Part shown: positions 9,661-16,897 of the stretch, in pieces
Numbering within the stretch: position 1 is the stretch's first letter
How the letters are laid out: each line of letters opens with the position of its first letter
Assembly: GCF_019823105.1 (NCBI RefSeq)
Contig: NZ_CP081958.1
Span: forward strand, 744,001 to 808,000
Reading direction: 5' to 3'
DNA: 64,000 bases
From: Halobaculum magnesiiphilum
GTDB taxonomy: Archaea > Halobacteriota > Halobacteria > Halobacteriales > Haloferacaceae
Program-made: the position numbers and the translations under genes
The notes under the pieces: model-generated
What the model was told of the DNA's origin: nothing
The model's database searches: none
The model's input: only the letters and a program-made list of their open reading frames with translations

Positions 9661-11766
9661 CTACAGCGTCATCTCCTCGCCGATCGCGTTCGAGATCTCG
9701 TCCTCGTGTTCCTCGGCGTAGCGTTCCAGCAGTTCCGTCTCGACGTCGTCGACCGGGAAGTAGCAGGCCGCCTCGTGCCCGTCGTCGGCGAACGCGGACC
9801 GCGACGGCTCCTCGCCGCGACACTCCTCGGTCGCCTTCGGGCACCGGGGTGCGAAGTTGCACCCGTTCGGCAGATCGACCGGGTTCGGCGGCTCGCCGGG
9901 CAAGAGCACCCGCTGACGGTCGATGTCCGGGTCCGTCCGGGGTGAGGCGGCCAGGAGCGACGCCGTGTAGGGGTGTTTGGGCGTCCGAACGACGTCCTCC
10001 GTGTCCCCGAGCTCCGCGATCCGCCCGAGGTACATCACCGCGAGGCGGTCGGCGATCTGGGTGAGGCTCGCGAGGTCGTGGGAGATGTAGATGATGCCGA
10101 TGTCCCGCTCGTCGGCCATCTCCCGCAGAATGTTGAGGATATTGGCCTTCAGGGAGACGTCGAGCATCGACGCCGGCTCGTCGCAGATGAGCAATCGCGG
10201 CTCGAGTACCAGCGCCTGCGCGATGGCGACGCGCTGGCGCTCTCCGCCCGACAGCTGCGCCGGCAGCTTGTCGAGGTACTTCTCGGCCGGCTTCAGGCCG
10301 ACGTCCTCGACCGTCTGTCTGACCCGGCGGTCGATGGCTTCGCGGTCGACCCCCTGGATCTTCAGGGGTTCGGAGACGGCCGCCTCGACCCGCTGGCGCG
10401 GGTTGAGGGAGTCGAACGGGTCCTGGAAGATGAACTGTACCTGCGAGCGGAACTTCTTCGTGCTCTCCTCGAGCAGCTCGTCGACCGAGGTGCCGTCGAC
10501 GTGGATCTCCCCGCCGGTTCGTTCCTGCAGCGCGGCGATCACCTCCGCGAGGGTCGATTTCCCACATCCCGACTCGCCGGCGACGCCGACGATCTCGCCC
10601 TCATGAACGGTGAGGTCGACATCGTTGACGGCCTTCACGTAGTCGGGATCGTTCCCGCGAAAGTCGTCGAGGATCCCCTGTGGCTGCTCGAACCACTTCT
10701 CGAGCCCGCGGGTTTCGAGGATGACGTCGCCGGTGTCGCCCGTCCTCCCGCTTTCGTCCCGGGGCTCTATCCCCCACGTCTCGGGGTCTTTGGCCTGCTC
10801 CCGCATCTCGTCGGCCCGGTCCGTGTAGTGACAGGCCGACAGTTGCCCGTCCGTCTCGACCAGTGGGGGATGGCGTTCCCCACATTCCTCCGTGGCGAAG
10901 GGACACCGGTTACGGAACACGCAGCCGGTCGGCTCGCGGGTGAGATCCGGCAGCGACCCCGGGATCGAGATCGCCTGCTCGTCGAACTCGTCGACCTCCG
11001 GGAAGGCGTTCTTCAGGCCCATCGAGTAGGGGTTCGTCGGCGCCCGGAACACCTCGTCAGTGTTGCCCTGCTCCATCACTTTCCCGCCGTACAGGACCGA
11101 CACCTCGTCGCACGTCTCGGCGACCACGCCCACATCGTGGGTGATGAGTAGGAGCGAACTCCCCGTCTTCTCTTGGATCTCCAGCAGCTTGTCGATGATC
11201 TTGTCCTGGACGATCACGTCCAGACCGGTCGTCGGCTCGTCGGCGATGATGAGATCCGGGTCCAGGGCGAGCGCCATCGCGATCGTGACGCGCTGGCGCA
11301 TCCCGCCCGAGAACTGGTGTGGGTAGTCGCCGGTCCGTGCGGGATCGAGCCCGACCATCTCGAACACCTCGGCGACGCGCTCGTTCGCGGTCGCTTTCGA
11401 GACGTTCCTGTGTTTGCGGATGGCCTGCCGGATCTGTGCGCCGACTGTCATCACCGGATCCAGCGAGTCCATCGCGCTCTGTGGGATGTACGAGATCTCC
11501 TCCCAGCGGACCGACCTCCAGTCGCGCTCGGAGAGATCGATCAGCTCCCGACCGTCGAACCGGATGCTTCCCGAGCGGATCTCCCCGTTGTCGTCGAGGA
11601 GTCCGAGGACCGCCTTGGCGACGGTCGACTTGCCGGAGCCGGACTCGCCGACGAGTCCGTAGTTGTCCCCCTCGTCGATCGAGAAGGAGACGTTGTTGAC
11701 GGCGTGGACGTCCCTGTTCGGCATCCGATACGTGATCTTCACGTCGTCGACTTCGAGCAGACTCAT
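9661..11766 (-). CDS. Fused double-ATPase of peptide/nickel ABC transporter
   Basis: This is the last gene of the operon 15686 to 9661. The 701-residue protein has two ABC domains. The first has Walker A GESGSGKST and signature FSGGMRQR, the second Walker A GESGCGKST and signature LSGGERQR. Each carries the OppD/F-type cysteine tail (CVFRNRCP and CNFAPRCP). The start at 11766 overlaps the stop of the upstream permease gene by 4 nt (ATGA), which indicates translational coupling. It acts at the cytoplasmic face, driving the permease pair encoded at 11763-13666. It closely resembles the orphan ATPase at 1027-3183 in architecture and motifs. Confidence 0.92.
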   Translation of the reverse strand: MSLLEVDDVKITYRMPNRDVHAVNNVSFSIDEGDNYGLVGESGSGKSTVAKAVLGLLDDNGEIRSGSIRFDGRELIDLSERDWRSVRWEEISYIPQSAMDSLDPVMTVGAQIRQAIRKHRNVSKATANERVAEVFEMVGLDPARTGDYPHQFSGGMRQRVTIAMALALDPDLIIADEPTTGLDVIVQDKIIDKLLEIQEKTGSSLLLITHDVGVVAETCDEVSVLYGGKVMEQGNTDEVFRAPTNPYSMGLKNAFPEVDEFDEQAISIPGSLPDLTREPTGCVFRNRCPFATEECGERHPPLVETDGQLSACHYTDRADEMREQAKDPETWGIEPRDESGRTGDTGDVILETRGLEKWFEQPQGILDDFRGNDPDYVKAVNDVDLTVHEGEIVGVAGESGCGKSTLAEVIAALQERTGGEIHVDGTSVDELLEESTKKFRSQVQFIFQDPFDSLNPRQRVEAAVSEPLKIQGVDREAIDRRVRQTVEDVGLKPAEKYLDKLPAQLSGGERQRVAIAQALVLEPRLLICDEPASMLDVSLKANILNILREMADERDIGIIYISHDLASLTQIADRLAVMYLGRIAELGDTEDVVRTPKHPYTASLLAASPRTDPDIDRQRVLLPGEPPNPVDLPNGCNFAPRCPKATEECRGEEPSRSAFADDGHEAACYFPVDDVETELLERYAEEHEDEISNAIGEEMTL

Positions 11767-12683
11767 TCTTGCTCCGTTTGTAGGTCGGGGTTGACTATCT
11801 CCTCGAACGCCCGCCCGACCAGGAAGACGGACGTCGTGACGGCACCGATACCGATCGCGGGCGGGAGTACCCACCACCACGCGACGCGGATGGCGCCCGA
11901 GCGGAACACCTGCTGGAGCATCCGGCCCCAGGAGGTGGTCGTCGGGTCGCCGAAGCCGAGGAACGCGAGCGACGCGCCGGCGACGATCGACCAGCCGACG
12001 GCGTACGCGGTGTAGAGGAAGCCGATCCCCAGCACGTTCGGGGCGACGTGCAGGAACATCGTCCGCATGTGGCCGGCGCCCCGCGCCCTGGCGGACTTGA
12101 CGAACGTCCGCTCTTTGACCGTCATCACTTCCGAGCGGATGACCCGCGCGGGCATCTTCCAGAGGAAGACGACCAGCACAGCGGTGATCAGCCAGACGCT
12201 CGGGGTCACGAACGAGAGGATCACGAGCGCCATCGGCAGGAACGGCAACGCGAACGTCAAGTCGGTCAGCCGCATCAGGATCTCGTCGACGCGGCCGCCG
12301 AAGTAGCCGCTCGTGAGCCCGACGAGGAATCCCAACACGCCGGTCCCGACGCCGCCGAACAGGCCGACGATGAGCGTCGGCCGTGCGCCGGCGAGGAACT
12401 GGCTCAAGACGTCCTTTCCGAACGAGGTGGTTCCCAAGATAGCCTTCCCGCCGGGCTCCTGGAGCCGCATCATCGACCCGCCCTGTTGGAGCGTGTCCTG
12501 AATGGGCTGGTAGGGGGCGATGTACGGCCCGAAGAGCCCGAGGAACACGAACACGACGAGCGTCACGAAGCCGACTTTCGCCGCGGTGTCCTCGAGGACG
12601 TAACTGAGTGTCCGCTTGGCTCGCCCGAACTCCGAACGCAGTCTGTCGACCGCGGTGTCGGTATCAAGCGTGTATCCCGACAT
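11763..12683 (-). CDS. dppC: ABC permease, DppC/OppC type
   Basis: The 306-residue membrane protein has about six hydrophobic segments, beginning with VGFVTLVVFVFLGLFGPY. The cytoplasmic loop SARARGAGHMRTMFLH is the binding-protein-dependent transport signature that docks with the ATPase. The N-terminal extension and the FGKDVLSQFLAGAR segment are typical of the DppC/OppC branch. Its start codon shares one base with the stop of the DppB-type gene (TGATG), and its stop overlaps the ATPase start. It forms the membrane channel together with the product of 12683-13666. Solute presumably a peptide, nickel complex or oligosaccharide; not determinable here. Confidence 0.9.
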   Translation of the reverse strand: MSGYTLDTDTAVDRLRSEFGRAKRTLSYVLEDTAAKVGFVTLVVFVFLGLFGPYIAPYQPIQDTLQQGGSMMRLQEPGGKAILGTTSFGKDVLSQFLAGARPTLIVGLFGGVGTGVLGFLVGLTSGYFGGRVDEILMRLTDLTFALPFLPMALVILSFVTPSVWLITAVLVVFLWKMPARVIRSEVMTVKERTFVKSARARGAGHMRTMFLHVAPNVLGIGFLYTAYAVGWSIVAGASLAFLGFGDPTTTSWGRMLQQVFRSGAIRVAWWWVLPPAIGIGAVTTSVFLVGRAFEEIVNPDLQTEQE

Positions 12684-13666
12684 CAGACATCACCCGCCTC
12701 GACAGTCGGATCCAGTTTCGCGTACGCCACGTCGGCGGTGAGGTTCATCACGATGACCGCGAGCGCCATGATGAACACGGCCGCCTGCACCGTCGGGTAG
12801 TCCTGATTGAGGATCGCTTGAACGAGCGCGCGACCGATACCCGGCCACGCGAAGACGACCTCCAGCGTGATGACCCCCTGAAAGAGCATCCCCGTCCGGA
12901 GCGCGAAGTAGGTCACGAGCGGCAGCAGCGAGTTCCGCCCGGCGCGACCGAGTTGTTCCATCTCGGACAGCCCCTTCGCGCGGTGGAGCATGAGGAACTC
13001 CGAGCCTTTCCGTTCGACGACGGAGTTGCGGGCGAGCATCAGGAAGTCGCCGCTGTAGAACATCACCGTCGCCGCGAACGGAAGCGTGTAGTGTTTCAGG
13101 AAGTCGACCGAGAGATACGTCTCCAGATACCCGTCCGGGTTCGCCAGCGGGCTGCGCATCCCGAACGCCGGCAGCCAGCCCAGCCCGTACGAGAAGATGA
13201 TGAGCAGGAAGATCCCCGTCACGAAGATCGGGACCGCGCGAAAGACCGTGGTCACGACGATGCTCGACTGCTCGAACCACGACCCTCGGTTCCACCCGGC
13301 GTACATGCCGGCGACCGAACTGATGACCGCCGTCACGACGAGCGCGGGCAGAAGCAGGACGAGGGTGTTCACCAGCGCGGGAACGATGATCTCGCCGACC
13401 GGGCGTTGCTGGGTGAGCGAGATCCCGAACTGGAACGTGAACAGGTTCTGGATATATTTCAGGTACTGGACGTAGATCGGCTCGTCCAGCCCGTACATTG
13501 CGCGCACCTGTGCCACTTGCTCGGCCGTGAGGGCCCCGGACGCGACGAGTCCGCTGAACGGGTCCGAGGGTAACAGCCGCAGCGTCACGAAGATGATACT
13601 GACGGCGATCAGTGTCAGCATCACCGCGATCGCTGTCCGCTTTATCAGGAAGCGTCGAAAGCTCAT
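12683..13666 (-). CDS. dppB: ABC permease, DppB/OppB type
   Basis: The 327-residue protein starts with a membrane helix (FLIKRTAIAVMLTLIA) and has the long periplasm-facing loop between helices 1 and 2 with SLTQQRPVGEI, as in DppB/OppB. The coupling loop HRAKGLSEMEQLGRAG precedes the last helices. It is the first permease of the operon and lies 25 nt downstream of the binding-protein gene. Its stop overlaps the dppC-type start. With the DppC-type partner it should form the translocation pore. Confidence 0.9.
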   Translation of the reverse strand: MSFRRFLIKRTAIAVMLTLIAVSIIFVTLRLLPSDPFSGLVASGALTAEQVAQVRAMYGLDEPIYVQYLKYIQNLFTFQFGISLTQQRPVGEIIVPALVNTLVLLLPALVVTAVISSVAGMYAGWNRGSWFEQSSIVVTTVFRAVPIFVTGIFLLIIFSYGLGWLPAFGMRSPLANPDGYLETYLSVDFLKHYTLPFAATVMFYSGDFLMLARNSVVERKGSEFLMLHRAKGLSEMEQLGRAGRNSLLPLVTYFALRTGMLFQGVITLEVVFAWPGIGRALVQAILNQDYPTVQAAVFIMALAVIVMNLTADVAYAKLDPTVEAGDV

Positions 13667-13691
13667 TTTGGATGTTGAATCGTGATGCTAG

Positions 13692-15686
13692 TTACGAGAA
13701 GTCGGATTGATCGAGTTCGGAGCGGGAGGCGTGTCCGTTCTCGACGCGCTCGGCGAACGCGTCCCAGGCGTCGCCCTGGGGCCACACCAGCATGTCTTGG
13801 TCGTCGAAGGTGTACCCCGCCTGCCGGAGCAGTTGACGGGCACCCTCGACGTCGTACTCGTACGGCTCGGTTTCCCCGTGGAACGGCGTCAGGAGTGGTG
13901 TGAGGAGGTTCTGTCCCTCGATCACCTCACCACGCCCGCCGAGCGTGTTCTGGACGAATCCCTCCTTGTCGAAGGCGTGACTCAGCGCGACACGGAACGT
14001 TTTGTCCCGGAACAGCGGAACGAGGTGGCTGAGGTGGACGTCCGTGGGGACGTAGTTCCGCGCGGTCTGTTTCTCGACGCCGCTCCCTTGGGCAGCGCGG
14101 TCGGCCTGCAGGTTCGAGACGGTCGTCCCGATGGCGTCGATGTCGCCCGACTGCATGGCGCCGATGAGCGTCGACACGTTGCCCACGTTCGCGTGGACCA
14201 TCTCGTCGATCCCGTCGCCGGGGACGAAGTAGTCGCCGAGGAGTTCCTCCCGGACGTCGTCGTCCCACATCCAGTTGTTCTCGTGTTTCTCGAGCCTGAG
14301 CTCGGAGCCCTGCTCCCAGTTGACGAACGAGAACGGGCCGGTTCCGACCGGGTTGTCGGGGTTGTACTCGGCGGGACTGTCGACGTCCTCCCAGCGGTGT
14401 TTCGGGATGATGGCGCTGCGGACCACGCGCTGGGTGAGGAACGCCGCGTCGGGCTCGGTGAGGTTGAACCTGACGCGCCCGCCCCCGCTCTCCGAGACGA
14501 TCTCGACGCTGTCGATCGTCCGGACGAACGCCCCCTGCTGTGGCGCGTTGTTCTCCTTGTACATCTCGACGCTGAACTTGACGTCGTCCGGACCGAACGA
14601 CTCCCCGTCGTGCCACTCGACACCTTCGCGGAGGTCCATCTCGACGGTCGTGTCGTCGACGACATCGGCGTTCGTTGCCAGCGCCGGGACGATCTCGAGC
14701 TCCGGGGAGGCGTCGAACAATCCGTCATAGACGTTGAGGAGGCGCTTCTCCTCCTGGCCGCCGCTGGAGAACGGGAGGTTCGTCCCCTGCATCCCTGACG
14801 TGACGCCCTTGACCCAGGTGGTCGAGTCGCCCTGCGGCTGGAGGTTCACCTGCGTCCAGATGAACGAGTCCCGAGTCGTTCCGTTACCCGGCGTCGGGAC
14901 GTACCCCTCCCAGTCCGCGGTGTTCGCCACCGTGATGACCTCCGGGAAGTTCGCCGCGATGAGGTAGGCGTCCTCACTGAGTTTGCGCTGGATCTCCTTG
15001 CAGATCTCGGCGCGTGCCTCCACGTCGCCGATCGTCTGCGCCTGCTCGTCGAGGAGCTCCGTGATCTCGTCGTTCTTGTAGTTGTAGTAGTTCCCGCCCG
15101 TCTCCGGGTGCGCGCGCATGAGGAACGGGTTCGGATCCAGGCCACGCTGGGGGTCCGGACCGTGGAGGTTCATCGTCACCGGCACCGGGTGCCCGATGTC
15201 CGCCCGCCAGAACTCGCCGTACCGAGTACTGGGTTGGACGGTGATCAGGTTCACCGGGACGCCGATGTTGTTGAACGATTGCTGAACCTCCAGCGCGAAC
15301 TCGCGCATCCACGGGGTCTCCGCCTGCGCGAAGTGCGTATCGACCTCCGGCACGGACTGTCCTTCGACGGCCGTGTACTCGAACTGGATCGCCTCGTCGT
15401 TGACATCGACACCTTTCGTCTCGACGGGCCATTCCTCCCAGAACCGTGTCTCGATGGATTCACCGCCTCCGTTACCACCACCGCCATCGCCGCCACCGCC
15501 GCCGCCGCCACCGCCACCACCACCGTTGTCGCCACCGCCACCGCCTCCGTTACCGTCATCGGATTGGTTCCCTCCACATCCCGCCAGCCCGGCCATTCCC
15601 GCCGCACCCGCGATCCGCATGAATCGCCGGCGCGATGCGTTTCCAGTCGTCCCCGATTCGATCTCGAACGGCTTGTCCTGCGACAT
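13692..15686 (-). CDS. Peptide-family (SBP_bac_5) binding lipoprotein, apparently circularly permuted
   Basis: The chosen ATG at 15686 gives 664 residues. A twin-arginine lipoprotein signal (SRRRFMRIAGAAG, lipobox LAGC with C37) is followed by a Gly/Asp-rich linker to about residue 75, so the protein is exported folded and anchored outside. The order of the SBP_bac_5 domain is reversed. Residues about 95-282 resemble the family's C-terminal part (QQSFNNIGVPVNLI near 135, YNYKNDEITELLDE near 201, then EARAEICKEIQRKLSED). Residues about 288-638 resemble the N-terminal part (TTWVKGVTSGMQ near 289, NVYDGLF near 318, REGVEWHDGESFGPDD near 353, GTGPF near 448, and the central GARQLLRQAGY near 615). 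The orphan binding protein at 28854-30869 shows the normal order. First gene of its transporter operon. Confidence 0.88.
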   Translation of the reverse strand: MSQDKPFEIESGTTGNASRRRFMRIAGAAGMAGLAGCGGNQSDDGNGGGGGGDNGGGGGGGGGGGGDGGGGNGGGESIETRFWEEWPVETKGVDVNDEAIQFEYTAVEGQSVPEVDTHFAQAETPWMREFALEVQQSFNNIGVPVNLITVQPSTRYGEFWRADIGHPVPVTMNLHGPDPQRGLDPNPFLMRAHPETGGNYYNYKNDEITELLDEQAQTIGDVEARAEICKEIQRKLSEDAYLIAANFPEVITVANTADWEGYVPTPGNGTTRDSFIWTQVNLQPQGDSTTWVKGVTSGMQGTNLPFSSGGQEEKRLLNVYDGLFDASPELEIVPALATNADVVDDTTVEMDLREGVEWHDGESFGPDDVKFSVEMYKENNAPQQGAFVRTIDSVEIVSESGGGRVRFNLTEPDAAFLTQRVVRSAIIPKHRWEDVDSPAEYNPDNPVGTGPFSFVNWEQGSELRLEKHENNWMWDDDVREELLGDYFVPGDGIDEMVHANVGNVSTLIGAMQSGDIDAIGTTVSNLQADRAAQGSGVEKQTARNYVPTDVHLSHLVPLFRDKTFRVALSHAFDKEGFVQNTLGGRGEVIEGQNLLTPLLTPFHGETEPYEYDVEGARQLLRQAGYTFDDQDMLVWPQGDAWDAFAERVENGHASRSELDQSDFS

Positions 15687-15710
15687 ACCACCTGATCGAA
15701 TAGGTGGTAT
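15685..15710 (-). promoter_or_regulatory. Perfect palindrome overlapping the start codon of the binding-protein gene
   Basis: Two perfect 9-bp arms (ATACCACCT and AGGTGGTAT) are separated by 8 bases. The arm nearest the gene includes the AT of the start codon. In RNA it would form a hairpin covering the AUG. In DNA it has the shape of a dimeric regulator site. A TATA-like box further upstream implies that the sequence is transcribed. Confidence 0.6.
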
Positions 15711-15751
15711 CTGCCTCAACCTGTTCCCGATGGCCGCCAATATGCATCATC

Positions 15752-15762
15752 CTTTATTAGGT
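15752..15762 (-). promoter_or_regulatory. TATA-like box for the peptide-type ABC operon
   Basis: On the reverse strand CCTAATAAAGG lies about 66-76 nt before the ATG at 15686. With initiation about 25 nt downstream, the mRNA would have a leader of roughly 45 nt that contains the palindrome at 15685-15710. That would be unusual in a group where leaderless transcripts dominate. Confidence 0.35.
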
Positions 15763-15908
15763 ATGCCGGGAGCGACGGGAGCGACTCGGTTGGATACGCC
15801 AAGCGGACCGCAATATGATAGTTCAGAAATACAATGAGGATTCGACATGAAGTAACGGGGCGCTACATTGGGATCGATCGCGATTCGCTCGATCAGATCG
15901 CGGACAGA

Positions 15909-16577
15909 TTAGGGCTCGTTCGTGTCCCCGGCCCGTTCGCTTCCGGACCCCGAGAAGACGAGGTCGAACAGCCGCTGCTCCGCGAGCCGGAGCCGTTCGC
16001 TGAGTGTCGACTGTGCGATATCGAGTTCGGCGGCGATGTCATCCGCCGACGCCTTCCGTGGAACGTCGAAGTAGCCGAGCCTGTGGGCGGTTTGCAGGAC
16101 AGTAAGCTGTTCCTGCGAGAGTTCGTTCCGCAGGACACGCCCGAGTTGCCCGCTGCCGAACGGTTCGCCGGTGGTTTCGACTTGATTGACGCTTAATAGC
16201 TTGAACCGTCCGAACTGTTCTTCGATCTGCTCTGCGAGCGCTCGAAACGATTCCCACTCCTTGACGGTAACAACTCCCTCAAACGAGTCGTGGTGGAGTT
16301 GGAGTCGATTCGGGATCGCCCTTCCACGTAAGATCACACCGAGGAGGAACGGATAGGGTTCCCGGGCGACGACGGTCAGTCGATAGCTCGCGTTGTCGAC
16401 GGTCGGGCCCGATACTCGTTCGTGATGAAACAGCTCCACCCGCGAGAGGTCCTCCGTCACCGACTCCGGATCGAATTGAGACCGTGACGTGACGAGGAGC
16501 GACTCGATCCAGTTGCCCTCGTCCGCGTAGAACGCGTTCTCAAACTCGATCCGTTCTCCGTCCGGGATCCGTTCCAT
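15909..16577 (-). CDS. HTH_10 (Bat-like) transcriptional regulator
   Basis: The 222-residue protein ends in the haloarchaeal HTH_10 domain: LSQEQLTVLQTAHRLGYFDVP around 152-172, then the recognition region AAELDIAQSTLSERLRLAEQRL. The N-terminal 140 residues form the usual poorly conserved ligand or interaction domain. It lies between the ABC operon (same strand, 222 nt away) and the divergent aconitase-family gene. It is therefore a candidate regulator of either. The palindromes at 15685-15710 and 16870-16889 could be targets, but that link is only positional. Confidence 0.88.
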   Translation of the reverse strand: MERIPDGERIEFENAFYADEGNWIESLLVTSRSQFDPESVTEDLSRVELFHHERVSGPTVDNASYRLTVVAREPYPFLLGVILRGRAIPNRLQLHHDSFEGVVTVKEWESFRALAEQIEEQFGRFKLLSVNQVETTGEPFGSGQLGRVLRNELSQEQLTVLQTAHRLGYFDVPRKASADDIAAELDIAQSTLSERLRLAEQRLFDLVFSGSGSERAGDTNEP

Positions 16578-16897
16578 GAGATCCCGTACGACCCCGGACG
16601 CATCTGTCCGAAACTCGATTCGAAGGATACCAGATCACCACCCAGGGTGTATTGAGCGTTCCCACGACCCACATATAAAATTTGGTTAGAGGTCTAATAT
16701 TGGCGGAGCGCGGCGCTGAGCCTCCGTTCTCAGCGAGTGCCGACTGAACGGGCGGCGAGAACAGCACGGAATCCAGAATAATGTCATTTGAATGGCTGTT
16801 TCGGTGGCAGGCGGATGAACCATTCGAAGGTACAGTCCTTCTCTCGCTCAGCGGCGGAGTACTGTTATTGTGTTGCACTGTGCAAACACCGGTAGTT
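16578..16897. other. Divergent intergenic region between regulator and aconitase gene
   Basis: No convincing gene is seen in these 320 bases. An AT-rich stretch at 16671-16680 (ATATAAAATT) can be read as a TATA box on either strand and lies 94 nt upstream of the regulator start. The last 30 bases hold an imperfect palindrome next to the aconitase start. An in-frame ATG at 16781 would extend the aconitase by 39 residues, but those residues do not resemble the family. Confidence 0.5.
16870..16889 (+). promoter_or_regulatory. Imperfect palindrome 8 bp before the aconitase start
   Basis: The sequence reads GTGTTGCAC-T-GTGCAAACAC, an inverted repeat with one unpaired base. It ends 8 bp before the ATG at 16898. 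In a leaderless transcript it would cover the initiation region, a typical operator position for repression. Confidence 0.4.

Noticed and set aside
15470-15575. Low-complexity GC repeat that could be mistaken for a DNA repeat element
   Set aside because: It encodes the Gly/Asp/Asn linker after the lipobox, which is common in haloarchaeal Tat lipoproteins.
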